A stretch of DNA of 37,863 nucleotides, from the IMG/VR virus record IMGVR_UViG_3300030328_002153, positions 1 through 37,863 of that record; one strand, written 5' to 3'. The notes under the pieces are model-generated. The model was not told the origin of the DNA and did no database searches. It saw only the letters and a list, made by a program, of their open reading frames with translations. Position numbers and translations under genes: made by a program. The stretch is from a virus. Of the stretch, positions 17,725-24,217 are shown piece by piece (the stretch's first letter is position 1; each line of letters opens with the position of its first letter).

Positions 17725-17957
17725 TAGTCACAGTTGTCGCAATATCCAGGCCCAAGAGTTTTTTTAGCTGCAGACAATAAGTCGTCAACCTCTAAGTTTA
17801 CTTGTTCTTCGTGGCTTTTAAACTGAGCTTGAAATTGAGACTTAATAGATGTTCTCAAGTCAGAACATTTCTGCTCTTCTCCTTCACACCTATGTTGCTC
17901 AATCATCTCAATCAAAGACATTGCTTCTTCTTCTGTTAGGTTAAATGAATACTCCAT
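17724..17957 (-). CDS. small acidic protein with Cys-rich end
   Basis: The 77-residue protein is acidic and helical (EEEAMSLIEMIEQH near residues 9-22). It ends in YCDNCD, a CxxC pair; two more Cys lie at 24 and 31, so one zinc site is possible. It lies between the SSB-like gene and a small charged gene, with one-base overlaps (TAATG) at both ends, so it is tightly coupled to both. Function unknown. Confidence 0.55.
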   Translation of the reverse strand: MEYSFNLTEEEAMSLIEMIEQHRCEGEEQKCSDLRTSIKSQFQAQFKSHEEQVNLEVDDLLSAAKKTLGPGYCDNCD

Positions 17958-18514
17958 TAGAATGGCAGTTCCTCTGAAGAAAGAGCCTTAACTCTATCTT
18001 TAGATTTAAAGACGTTTACTGCTAAAGGAGTCACTCTCTCGTCTCCGTCACTTCCAGTCCATTTGTCGTGAATGACTTTAAGCGTAACTGGATTTCCCGA
18101 GATATCAGACTCCATTAGATAAGGAAGTAAATACTTACCCTGTTTGTCTTTTTCCATCTCGTGTCCACAAGCTTCGGCAAAAATCATATATCCCTTATTA
18201 TTACCTTGATTGTCCTCAAGATTAGGATGTTTCTTTTTGTCCGGAGATTTAAACCTAAAGTATCCTTTAGACTTAATCTCTCTGCCTTTCAAGTTTGGAT
18301 GATTGTTGTCATCTATAGAATATATAGCTTCAAATATGTCGCAAATATATTTATTCTTAACAACAATATCTTTCTTGATATTCATCTTCTTAACGTTGGC
18401 TTCATAAGTTCCTTCAGGGATTGGCTCGTAATTATTACCACTAGTATCCTCTGTAGGATTATAATAAGCTACGTTATTATCTATCTCTGATAGCATTTCA
18501 TTAACATTACTCAT
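17957..18514 (-). CDS. single-stranded DNA-binding protein-like
   Basis: The 185-residue protein has the DUF669/phage-SSB shape: IPEGTYEANVKKMNIKKD at residues 33-50, a beta-rich middle with KGYFRFKSPDKKKHPN, and NPVTLKVIHDKW near 140-151. The acidic end SSEELPF resembles the SSB tip (D-D-I-P-F) that docks partner proteins. It lies directly after the Rad52-like annealing gene, as in many phage recombination cassettes, and starts inside that gene's stop (ATGAGTAA). It probably coats single strands during replication and annealing. Confidence 0.6.
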   Translation of the reverse strand: MSNVNEMLSEIDNNVAYYNPTEDTSGNNYEPIPEGTYEANVKKMNIKKDIVVKNKYICDIFEAIYSIDDNNHPNLKGREIKSKGYFRFKSPDKKKHPNLEDNQGNNKGYMIFAEACGHEMEKDKQGKYLLPYLMESDISGNPVTLKVIHDKWTGSDGDERVTPLAVNVFKSKDRVKALSSEELPF

Positions 18515-19139
18515 TCGTTTCCTCCGTTGTGTCTGTTAATTTAGAAACTACCCTTTCGTAGTTGTCTGTAGTTATTTTACCAGAAATCAAAGCAGCTTCT
18601 ACTTTCTCTGCTTCATTGACATCTAGTTGTGACATAATAAGTAACAGTTTGTCGTATTGATTCTGACTTAAAGTCTTATCAATATACTGTTTTCTATATA
18701 CGTCGTCTGCAACATTACACAATCTATTAACTGCGACTTTGAATGCGTCTGAATTTGCAGCCTTAAGGTCATTCCCTAAATCTACATATCCTGCTCCGCT
18801 CCTAGCCTGCGCTATTCTGTGTGCTGCTACTGAGTCAAAACTACGTGGTATACCTTCGTCTACAATCTTTAGACGTCCGTGAACAACAATAGCCTTGTCT
18901 CCAAGTGTTTCATACTTTATTACCTCCCAAGACCAGATAGGATAATGTTGGTTTAAACGCCAACGCATATACCCTTCGTCTACATAGTCAAAACCATTTC
19001 TACTTTTAACTACGTCTTGAGGAGTAGGTGCTTCTGAAACTTGTTGATGTTTAGATACTAACATATCGTGACTCATTGGTGATTCATTCAATGCTTCTAT
19101 ATCAGACTGATACATATCTAATTCACTCATTTTACTCAT
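18507..19139 (-). CDS. Rad52-like single-strand annealing protein
   Basis: The 210-residue protein has the Rad52/Rad22-type core: NGFDYVDEGYMRWRLNQHYPIWSWEV (about residues 48-73), GRLKIVDEGIPRSFDSVAAHRIAQ (about 91-114) and NDLKAANSDAFKVAVNRLC (123-141). That is the usual order of the DNA-binding surface and the DAFKRA-like helix. It would anneal strands resected by the Cas4-like exonuclease encoded just upstream. The helical C-terminus (150-210) may bind partners. An SD (GGGAG) and an 8-nt overlap link it to the exonuclease gene. Confidence 0.75.
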   Translation of the reverse strand: MSKMSELDMYQSDIEALNESPMSHDMLVSKHQQVSEAPTPQDVVKSRNGFDYVDEGYMRWRLNQHYPIWSWEVIKYETLGDKAIVVHGRLKIVDEGIPRSFDSVAAHRIAQARSGAGYVDLGNDLKAANSDAFKVAVNRLCNVADDVYRKQYIDKTLSQNQYDKLLLIMSQLDVNEAEKVEAALISGKITTDNYERVVSKLTDTTEETNE

Positions 19140-20013
19140 TTATACTCCCATTGTTATATGGACATAGATTTCTAACGTCGCAATATGCTTGACATTTTCT
19201 TCCACTCCACGTTTGCTCATCATTGCATTTCTGAGGCAAGTTATCTGTCTCTAGAGCCTTATTTAGCTCGTCTCTAGCTTTCAAAAACTTATACTCAAGG
19301 ACTTCGTCGTCATATTTAGGCACTTCAATTAAATATATATTTCTACTTAATCCTCTATCTCTAGATACTGCGAGCCCTCCGTCTCTAAGTGTAACTTGTA
19401 TATACATCTTTTCAACTTTGTGTCCCGCTTTAGTAAGTAGGTATCTATACCAATTAACCTGCCAACCCCAATCTCCGAAGTCTGCTAAACCTTCGTCTCT
19501 GTACCATTCTTTTACCATTTTAGGAGAGCCTTTCTTTCCCCATTTTCCAGAGACTTTGTATCTTGCGCCAGAAGGGTCTGGCACTAGTCTGTATGTCATC
19601 CCTAGTAGTTGAGCACATTTATAAGAACCGGTATTTTTGTAGTCTAATAATGTTTTAGTTTCCTTGTCATACAAGTCCGCTATCCCAGTAATATTAAACT
19701 CTTCCAAAACCTCTTCTAGTAAATGTCTTTCGTCTGTATGTTGCTCTAGTTTAGCGTGGTGCATAGTTCCTGCTAGAGAGAACGCTCTATCCTGTGGATT
19801 CACATAATAGTCTTTTTTTCTCTTTAGATAGGACTCACAAGCACCTACAAGCAACTCTGTTGTAGACGGCTTTCTATTAGGGTCTCTTTCTTTCGACATT
19901 TCAATTAAAGTAGGTAATGACATTCCCATTTTCACTATGTCTACATTACCTTTTCTTACGTCTTCGAAAGAAACTTTGTCACCATTTGGGTATATGAAAC
20001 CAACTGCTGGCAT
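19132..20013 (-). CDS. Cas4/RecB-like exonuclease with iron-sulfur cysteines
   Basis: The 293-residue protein has all marks of the PD-(D/E)XK exonuclease family with a 4Fe-4S cluster. It has Cys59 early and C-x3-C-x5-C late (Cys274, Cys278, Cys284). His85/His86 lie in GTMHHAKLE, Asp113 in TGIADLYD, the D-x-K pair Asp124/Lys126 in LLDYKNTG, and the QxxxY-like motif in WQVNWYRYLL (Gln185). It probably resects double-strand ends for the annealing protein. The ATG at 20013 has AAGGAG seven bases upstream; an ATG at 20037 is also in frame but lacks an SD. It overlaps the ribbon-helix-helix gene. Confidence 0.8.
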   Translation of the reverse strand: MPAVGFIYPNGDKVSFEDVRKGNVDIVKMGMSLPTLIEMSKERDPNRKPSTTELLVGACESYLKRKKDYYVNPQDRAFSLAGTMHHAKLEQHTDERHLLEEVLEEFNITGIADLYDKETKTLLDYKNTGSYKCAQLLGMTYRLVPDPSGARYKVSGKWGKKGSPKMVKEWYRDEGLADFGDWGWQVNWYRYLLTKAGHKVEKMYIQVTLRDGGLAVSRDRGLSRNIYLIEVPKYDDEVLEYKFLKARDELNKALETDNLPQKCNDEQTWSGRKCQAYCDVRNLCPYNNGSINE

Positions 20014-20158
20014 TCTTTGTCTCCTTCTTATTGACATAGTCTAATATTAGACTATTAAGGTTGTCTTTAATCGTTTTTCCCTCACTTAAAGATTTAGACT
20101 TAAACTTTATCCAAAGTTTTCTATCTATCATAAACGAGGTTTGATATCTATTTTTCAT
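19979..20158 (-). CDS. ribbon-helix-helix protein (short gene)
   Basis: The 59-residue product opens MKNRYQTSFMIDRKLWIKFK and continues with SLSEGKTIKDNLNSLILDYV. That is a beta-strand plus two helices, the Arc/MetJ ribbon-helix-helix layout, where the strand RYQTSFMI contacts DNA. It overlaps the exonuclease start by 35 nt and so would be co-transcribed with it. No SD is visible; a promoter appears to place transcription start at or beside the ATG, implying a leaderless message. It may control the recombination operon. Confidence 0.6.
   Translation of the reverse strand: MKNRYQTSFMIDRKLWIKFKSKSLSEGKTIKDNLNSLILDYVNKKETKNASSWFHIPKW
20037..20054. repeat. 18-bp perfect palindrome
   Basis: TAGTCTAATATTAGACTA reads identically on both strands. 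It lies inside the ribbon-helix-helix gene, 24 bp upstream of the exonuclease start. Palindromes of this size are common operator sites; here it also codes for SLILDY, so chance or coding constraint cannot be excluded. Confidence 0.5.
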
Positions 20159-20163
20159 AAGTC

Positions 20164-20193
20164 AATATAGTTCAATTTATATATTGTAGTCAA
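20164..20193 (-). promoter_or_regulatory. promoter for the ribbon-helix-helix gene
   Basis: On the minus strand TTGACT (20188-20193) and TATATT (20164-20169) are separated by 18 bp and match the housekeeping promoter pattern well. Transcription would begin about six bases further, at or next to the ATG at 20158. The region 20159-20209 holds nothing else. Confidence 0.5.
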
Positions 20194-20209
20194 CACAAAC
20201 TTTAAAACT

Positions 20210-20461
20210 TTATAAATCAAGTTTCATTAGTTTTTTATCAACTTTAACCTTTTCATCGTCAGGTATAGAGTCAAAATATTCATACAATATTTCATATGCC
20301 TCTCTATGCCTATCCAAATCAAAAGCAAGTTTTTTAATCAACTCTTCAGCCTGCGCTATATATAAAGTTAATTGATTCTGACTGAATCCTATTACTTCTG
20401 TTTCTACCTTCAGACTATCTATTAACTTGTCTCCGGTTGTTCTATTGTCTATCTTTTTCAT
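20210..20461 (-). CDS. small helical protein, unknown
   Basis: The 83-residue protein is predicted to be two long helices (about residues 24-52 and 54-68) with an acidic turn (SIPDDEK). It has no Cys and no membrane segment. It starts at an ATG overlapping the stop of the preceding 51-codon gene (ATGA), so the two are coupled. It is the last gene before the internal promoter. Function unknown. Confidence 0.55.
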   Translation of the reverse strand: MKKIDNRTTGDKLIDSLKVETEVIGFSQNQLTLYIAQAEELIKKLAFDLDRHREAYEILYEYFDSIPDDEKVKVDKKLMKLDL

Positions 20462-20613
20462 TTACTATGTTCTCCCTGTATTAATTGACCTAGTTTTTTA
20501 TCAAACTCTTTTAAGGTCAATTCTCTGTTTAGTCTTTTCGTCCCATTATTGTGGCACTTAAAAAATATTTCTTGAGTAAGTCTAGGTATCGCTCCCTTAT
20601 TTAACTTCATCAT
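20458..20613 (-). CDS. 51-residue basic protein (short gene)
   Basis: The frame begins MMKLNKGAIPRLTQEIFFKC and ends LIQGEHSK. It is basic and mostly helical. GAGGAA lies just before the double ATG. The gene begins within the end of the co-chaperonin gene and ends in an ATGA overlap with the next, filling what otherwise would be a gap. These overlaps are the main support; no domain is recognised. Confidence 0.55.
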   Translation of the reverse strand: MMKLNKGAIPRLTQEIFFKCHNNGTKRLNRELTLKEFDKKLGQLIQGEHSK

Positions 20614-20878
20614 ATTCCTCCATTATTGCCATTATCTCTGTCTCTCTTAAGATAAGATTCTCTTCTCCTTCAGTTACGACTATTGTTCCAGAGTAGTCTG
20701 GAAAAACAACTCTGTCTCCTATAGATAAAGACTCTACTTTATCTCCTATCTCTAGAACAATTCCCGTAGACTGCTTTACTTGTTCTGTGGCAGTTAAGAC
20801 AATACCACTATCAGTAGTCTCTTTTGTTTCATCTCTCTTTACTAAAAGTCTATTATCTAAAGGTTTTATATTACTCAT
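20597..20878 (-). CDS. groES: GroES-like co-chaperonin
   Basis: The 93-residue protein (from the ATG at 20878) has the Cpn10 pattern: IKPLDNRLLVKRDE at the start, a mobile-loop region KETTDSGIVL (about residues 18-27), TGIVLEIGD, then IGDRVVFPDYSG and ENLILRETEIMAI at the end. Phage co-chaperonins replace host GroES so that the chaperonin can fold bulky viral proteins such as the capsid (T4 gp31 is the model). The ATG at 20884 gives two more residues; the chosen one repeats the ATGAGTAA overlap used throughout this operon. Confidence 0.85.
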   Translation of the reverse strand: MSNIKPLDNRLLVKRDETKETTDSGIVLTATEQVKQSTGIVLEIGDKVESLSIGDRVVFPDYSGTIVVTEGEENLILRETEIMAIMEEYDEVK

Positions 20879-21122
20879 TGTCAACTACCATTTCATCGTC
20901 GCAAGTCATATTGTCTAGAGCATAGTCTTTATTCTTGTCTTGCTCTGCGTCTATAATTTCTTGCTCGTCTAATTCGTTATTCTCTCCAGTGTTCCTATTG
21001 ACAATCTCGCTAGCCCAACCTGCTCCTTCTATATATGTAGTCTCTATGCTATATCCTAATTCATATAGTTTTGAAATCCGATTTACTATTTGCGACTGCA
21101 ACTTTATTGCTTCTTTACTCAT
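20871..21122 (-). CDS. small acidic protein, unknown
   Basis: The 83-residue protein has a helical first part (SKEAIKLQSQIVNRISKLYELG) and a very acidic second part (NELDEQEIIDAEQDKNKDY, then CDDEMVVDNE). Both ends use the ATGAGTAA overlap. An SD (GAGGAG) lies upstream. Acidic phage proteins of this size sometimes mimic DNA or inhibit host enzymes; no such evidence exists here beyond charge. Confidence 0.55.
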   Translation of the reverse strand: MSKEAIKLQSQIVNRISKLYELGYSIETTYIEGAGWASEIVNRNTGENNELDEQEIIDAEQDKNKDYALDNMTCDDEMVVDNE

Positions 21123-21294
21123 TTTCCGTCTCCTCTTTATATGTATGTGTTTCTAATTGTAATAATAAATTCCATTTCTTTTGTAGTCGTCTAGCCCATT
21201 CGTCCATTTCTTCTAGCGACATACTTTGGGTTAAATAGAAATACAAAAAGTGTGACATATCTCTTTTAATACCGTCTAAATCTATTTTACTCAT
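21115..21294 (-). CDS. 59-residue acidic protein, tandem paralogue B
   Basis: The product MSKIDLDGIKRDMSHFLYFYL continues with TQSMSLEEMDEWARRLQKKWN. It aligns without gaps over 34 residues with the next upstream product (HFL--YL-QS-SLEE-D-------KWN conserved). The two are tandem paralogues. It overlaps both neighbours by 8 nt (ATGAGTAA). The helical core with a conserved Trp suggests a small protein-binding module. Function unknown. Confidence 0.65.
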   Translation of the reverse strand: MSKIDLDGIKRDMSHFLYFYLTQSMSLEEMDEWARRLQKKWNLLLQLETHTYKEETENE

Positions 21295-21448
21295 CTTCCG
21301 TCTCTTTTATATTCCATTTATCTTTCATTTCTTTTGCTATAATATCTAATTCTTCTAAACTAGTAGACTGGTTAAGGTATAGTTCTAAAAAATGCTTAAA
21401 GTCTAGTTTTAATTCAGAAGCAATTTGCTCATATGTATTACTGCTCAT
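21287..21448 (-). CDS. 53-residue acidic protein, tandem paralogue A
   Basis: The product opens MSSNTYEQIASELKLDFKHF, continues LELYLNQSTSLEELDIIAKE, and ends KDKWNIKETEDE. It is clearly related to its downstream neighbour (paralogue B). AAGGAG lies ahead of the ATG, and the start is inside the end of the upstream gene by 11 nt. Conservation between the copies at the protein level shows that both are translated. Confidence 0.65.
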   Translation of the reverse strand: MSSNTYEQIASELKLDFKHFLELYLNQSTSLEELDIIAKEMKDKWNIKETEDE

Positions 21449-21701
21449 TTTCCGACTCCTTCCACTCTTGTATCCATTCTTTAATGATGTCTATCTCTTC
21501 ATTAAATTCGCCTTGCATAGTTATTTCATCAAGAGTTCCGTCTTCGTCTAGATATTGTTCTACTTTGTATATTCCTTGCAACCAAAACCATACAGAACCA
21601 GATTGTGAGTGTTCAAGTTTCTTATCTAAAAACTCAACTAATTCGTCTCTACCCGCACCAAATAGTCCTACTTGTTTTTTCGTCTTAAGTGTCTTACTCA
21701 T
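21438..21701 (-). CDS. small acidic protein, unknown
   Basis: The 87-residue protein has a basic start (SKTLKTKKQVGLFGAGRDEL) followed by an acidic, Trp-containing body (VWFWLQGIYKVEQYLDEDG) and an acidic helix EEIDIIKEWIQEWKESENEQ. It starts inside the preceding gene (ATGAGTAA) with AAGGAG upstream. It belongs to a run of small early genes. No known domain is recognised. Confidence 0.55.
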   Translation of the reverse strand: MSKTLKTKKQVGLFGAGRDELVEFLDKKLEHSQSGSVWFWLQGIYKVEQYLDEDGTLDEITMQGEFNEEIDIIKEWIQEWKESENEQ

Positions 21702-21990
21702 TTTCCGACTCCTTCATAGGTTTTTGTTCTTCTGCAAAATAGTAATCCTCATCACTTAAGTCGCACTCATAGTCTCCGTCTAACCATATTAACATATTAG
21801 TTCTAAGCGAGTCATATATTTCGTCATATATTGATTCTAAACCAATATTCTCATTCATTTCTTCTATGCCTAAACTTACCGCTTCTTCGTGGCTTTCAGC
21901 GTCTACCATTATTTCTGCGTCAAAATTTCTCATTAAGTCGCTAGTGTCGTATTCAATCGGAATACTTAATCTTACTTTATACTTTTTCAT
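21694..21990 (-). CDS. small acidic protein, unknown
   Basis: The 98-residue protein starts with a beta strand pair (MKKYKVRLSIPIEYDTSD, then NFDAEIMVDAESHEEAVSLGIEEM). That resembles small alpha/beta proteins in which a strand is followed by a long helix. The C-terminal half is very acidic (DGDYECDLSDEDYYFAEEQ). The ATG overlaps the stop of the 48-codon gene upstream as ATGA. Function unknown. Confidence 0.55.
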   Translation of the reverse strand: MKKYKVRLSIPIEYDTSDLMRNFDAEIMVDAESHEEAVSLGIEEMNENIGLESIYDEIYDSLRTNMLIWLDGDYECDLSDEDYYFAEEQKPMKESENE

Positions 21991-22133
21991 CTTTTTATTT
22001 CTCCGTTTTTACGACGGACAGAGGTTTGCCAACCAATATATTTGCAATTTACGTCAAAGGTAATGGCAGGATTGGTTACCTGCGACTGCCTATTTTCAGT
22101 CGTTAATTGTTTATATTTTATTCTGTCCGTCAT
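21987..22133 (-). CDS. 48-residue protein (short gene) with flanking inverted repeat
   Basis: The frame starts at 22133 (MTDRIKYKQLTTENRQSQVT) and ends VRRKNGEIKR with an ATGA overlap to the next ATG. No strong SD is seen (GAAGAT). The codons for TDR near the start are part of GACGGACAGA, an exact reverse complement of TCTGTCCGTC near the end, so the message could fold start to end. The overlap supports coding; a structured leader is the alternative. Confidence 0.45.
   Translation of the reverse strand: MTDRIKYKQLTTENRQSQVTNPAITFDVNCKYIGWQTSVRRKNGEIKR
22013..22131. repeat. long-range inverted repeat, possible RNA fold
   Basis: GACGGACAGA (22013-22022) is the exact reverse complement of TCTGTCCGTC (22122-22131). 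Between them CGACTG/CAGTCG and GGTAA/TTACC can form smaller hairpins. CAGGTAAC occurs here and in the nested element near 17265, both upstream of minus-strand genes. It could gate translation of the small gene it covers or of the next gene. Confidence 0.5.
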
Positions 22134-22354
22134 ATCTTCAATAATATAATTGATATTAATTCAAATAATATTAATAGTCAAGTTTTTTTTATTTTTTTTT
22201 CTATCTAGCAATCTAGCAAGGCCTTTCTGCTCTAAAAAAAACGCATAAAAAAAAACTGCCGTAGACTATTTTATATCGCGTCGCAGAAGTAGGAACACAG
22301 ACTAGAGGCGTATAGTCTGTGTTCTCTTCCTTTCGTCTCACACTAGTAAATAAA
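22134..22354. other. gap with homopolymer tracts and a strong hairpin
   Basis: No gene is seen. The stretch holds T8 and T9 (22183-22190, 22192-22200) and A8 and A9 (22234-22241, 22247-22255). It also holds a tandem TCTAGCAA and a 12-bp hairpin (listed separately). The A tracts are U tracts on the minus transcript, so minus-strand messages from the amidoligase may end here. Confidence 0.5.
22293..22324 (-). terminator. 12-bp hairpin after the amidoligase gene
   Basis: GAACACAGACTA (22293-22304) pairs perfectly with TAGTCTGTGTTC (22313-22324) around an 8-base loop. It lies 31 bp beyond the amidoligase stop. No U run follows immediately on the minus strand; the first lies about 40 bp on. It may be a terminator, an RNase-stable 3' end or an attenuator. 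Confidence 0.45.
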
Positions 22355-24217
22355 CTAAGTTTCAATATACTCACTTATTTTGCTACTATTCAGTTCCAAC
22401 CTTACGTCTGAAAAAATATCTGATACAATAGTATCAGAAGTCTCTTGTATCGCACTAATAGTCGGTATTCTATGCTCAATCATACTTACGTTTTTAAAGT
22501 CGCAATCAAGATTGTCATACTCTACAAACCTAGTAGTTCTACTATAGCAATTTTCGACGTGTTCCGGGTCTGAAAACTGACCGTGTTCCTGTCTTGTTTT
22601 AAGCCATTGTCTATAGAACTTTCTAGTCTCAATCGGAATTTCAAATAGTTCAAACATATTGTCTATGGTCATAGTAGGTCTATTATAAGCACCTAGACCA
22701 CAAGCCACTCCGACTAAAGAAGAAAGGTGTCTAAAGTCATATGCGTCGCCAAATTCAAGTTTAGGGATTTTTAATTCTTCCCTTATCTTTTCCGACATTC
22801 TTAAAAATGCAGGATTATTTAACAACGAATCTTCTGAAGTGCTTTCTTCGTCCATAACTACCCTGTAAGTAGTTCTAATTTGAGACTCCAGTTCTTCAGA
22901 GACTACTCTTTGTAACGACTTTATAAAAGGCGTTCTTGCAAACCAGTTATCTCCGTCGTCATATCTATCCTTTAGTTCATTTCCGATTTTGTAGCACTTA
23001 TCTACAATCTGTCCCCAGACTATAGACCAGTGCATCATTTTCGTCGGATTTAAAGTTCCGGAGTGATAACGAATTTCTAGTCCTTGTTTTCCTTGAAAGT
23101 GAGAATGAAGATTGAGTCCGTGATATCTTTTGTCGTGATATTTTTCATTTCTATATCTCTCTCCGTCGTAGTAAAAATCTACGAAAGAATCCCTGTCGTC
23201 GATATGTCTAAATTGACTCCAAGTTTGAGAAACTGGCAGACACCACCTAGACGTTCTACGGCTAGACGGCATCCAACAAAAGACGTGAGGCTCAATCAAC
23301 TTAACCATTGCAGTTAAGACTGCGAAATGATACCAGTCGTAGTCTCTAACATCTATATGAAGATGATATCCGCACTTAACGCTTATATATGCGTCCCATT
23401 GACTCTTCATTGTTTCCGAAATAGTCTCTAGGTCTCTAACTAGGACGTCTCCACGACGAGGACTCATTACAATCTCTGCCCCGTAAGGATGATTTTCTCC
23501 AGTTACAGAACCGTCGTTAACTACTTGTAGACTTCTGTCCATATACTTAACCCAATCATACATCTTAAAACGTGAAGTTCTAGTCTGCATAATATTTCCG
23601 TTTAAGTTATGGAACATCTCTTCTCTATCAAATCTGTCGTAACAATTAAATTCTATTTCAATTCCTTGATAACGACAAGATTTTATAATAGAGTGAGAGT
23701 CTTTGAAATTGCTTCGTTCACTTCCGAGAACGTCAAACTTCTTTTTCTTAATTGTTCCAAATTCCGACATATCATATCCGGAACTAGAAGGGCTTAAGAA
23801 TTGGTCGTTTTCTACGACAAAGTTATTAGCCATTACTGTCCAATCTACTTCGTCTCTTGCTCTTTCTCGTCTTTCATCATAGCAATGCTCACAATAACAA
23901 TCGTCGTAATCGCTCCAATGACACTCATCAACGTGAATTGCGTCGCCGCAACTATCACAATGATTAAAAGTCTCAGAGTAGCACTCCTGACAGAAAACTT
24001 GGTCTGTCGGAGTGTTGCACGACGTTGATATTACAGTCTCTTCGTTACAAGATTCGCAATCAACATAATGATTATCGTAACACTCCCGACAATAAATGTC
24101 TCCGTCGTTACTTTCTTGAGAATCGCTTTCAGATGTTATCGTTGTTCCACAAGTAAGACAGTTATCAACTTCGTCTTCTATGCGAGTAGAGTCTACCATT
24201 CTATAATGACTAGGCAT
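22355..24217 (-). CDS. amidoligase (COOH-NH2 ligase) with N-terminal zinc ribbons
   Basis: This 620-residue protein joins two parts. Residues 20-112 hold three CxxC-x(18-19)-CxxC units (Cys20/23-43/46, 54/57-76/79, 87/90-109/112), a zinc-ribbon or LIM-like array. Residues about 183-410 match the phage amidoligase family, related to glutamine synthetase: GIEIEF (185-190, metal-binding Glu residues), DGS to GAEIVMSP (235-253), CGYHLHIDV (282-290), RYHGLNL (364-370) and LEIRYHSGTLNP (380-391). Such enzymes use ATP to link a carboxylate to an amine. The coupled amidotransferase gene (8-nt overlap, ATGCCTAG) could supply ammonia. The substrate is unknown: peptide, cell-wall or nucleotide carboxylates are possible. 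About 200 C-terminal residues have no assignment. Confidence 0.85.
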   Translation of the reverse strand: MPSHYRMVDSTRIEDEVDNCLTCGTTITSESDSQESNDGDIYCRECYDNHYVDCESCNEETVISTSCNTPTDQVFCQECYSETFNHCDSCGDAIHVDECHWSDYDDCYCEHCYDERRERARDEVDWTVMANNFVVENDQFLSPSSSGYDMSEFGTIKKKKFDVLGSERSNFKDSHSIIKSCRYQGIEIEFNCYDRFDREEMFHNLNGNIMQTRTSRFKMYDWVKYMDRSLQVVNDGSVTGENHPYGAEIVMSPRRGDVLVRDLETISETMKSQWDAYISVKCGYHLHIDVRDYDWYHFAVLTAMVKLIEPHVFCWMPSSRRTSRWCLPVSQTWSQFRHIDDRDSFVDFYYDGERYRNEKYHDKRYHGLNLHSHFQGKQGLEIRYHSGTLNPTKMMHWSIVWGQIVDKCYKIGNELKDRYDDGDNWFARTPFIKSLQRVVSEELESQIRTTYRVVMDEESTSEDSLLNNPAFLRMSEKIREELKIPKLEFGDAYDFRHLSSLVGVACGLGAYNRPTMTIDNMFELFEIPIETRKFYRQWLKTRQEHGQFSDPEHVENCYSRTTRFVEYDNLDCDFKNVSMIEHRIPTISAIQETSDTIVSDIFSDVRLELNSSKISEYIET

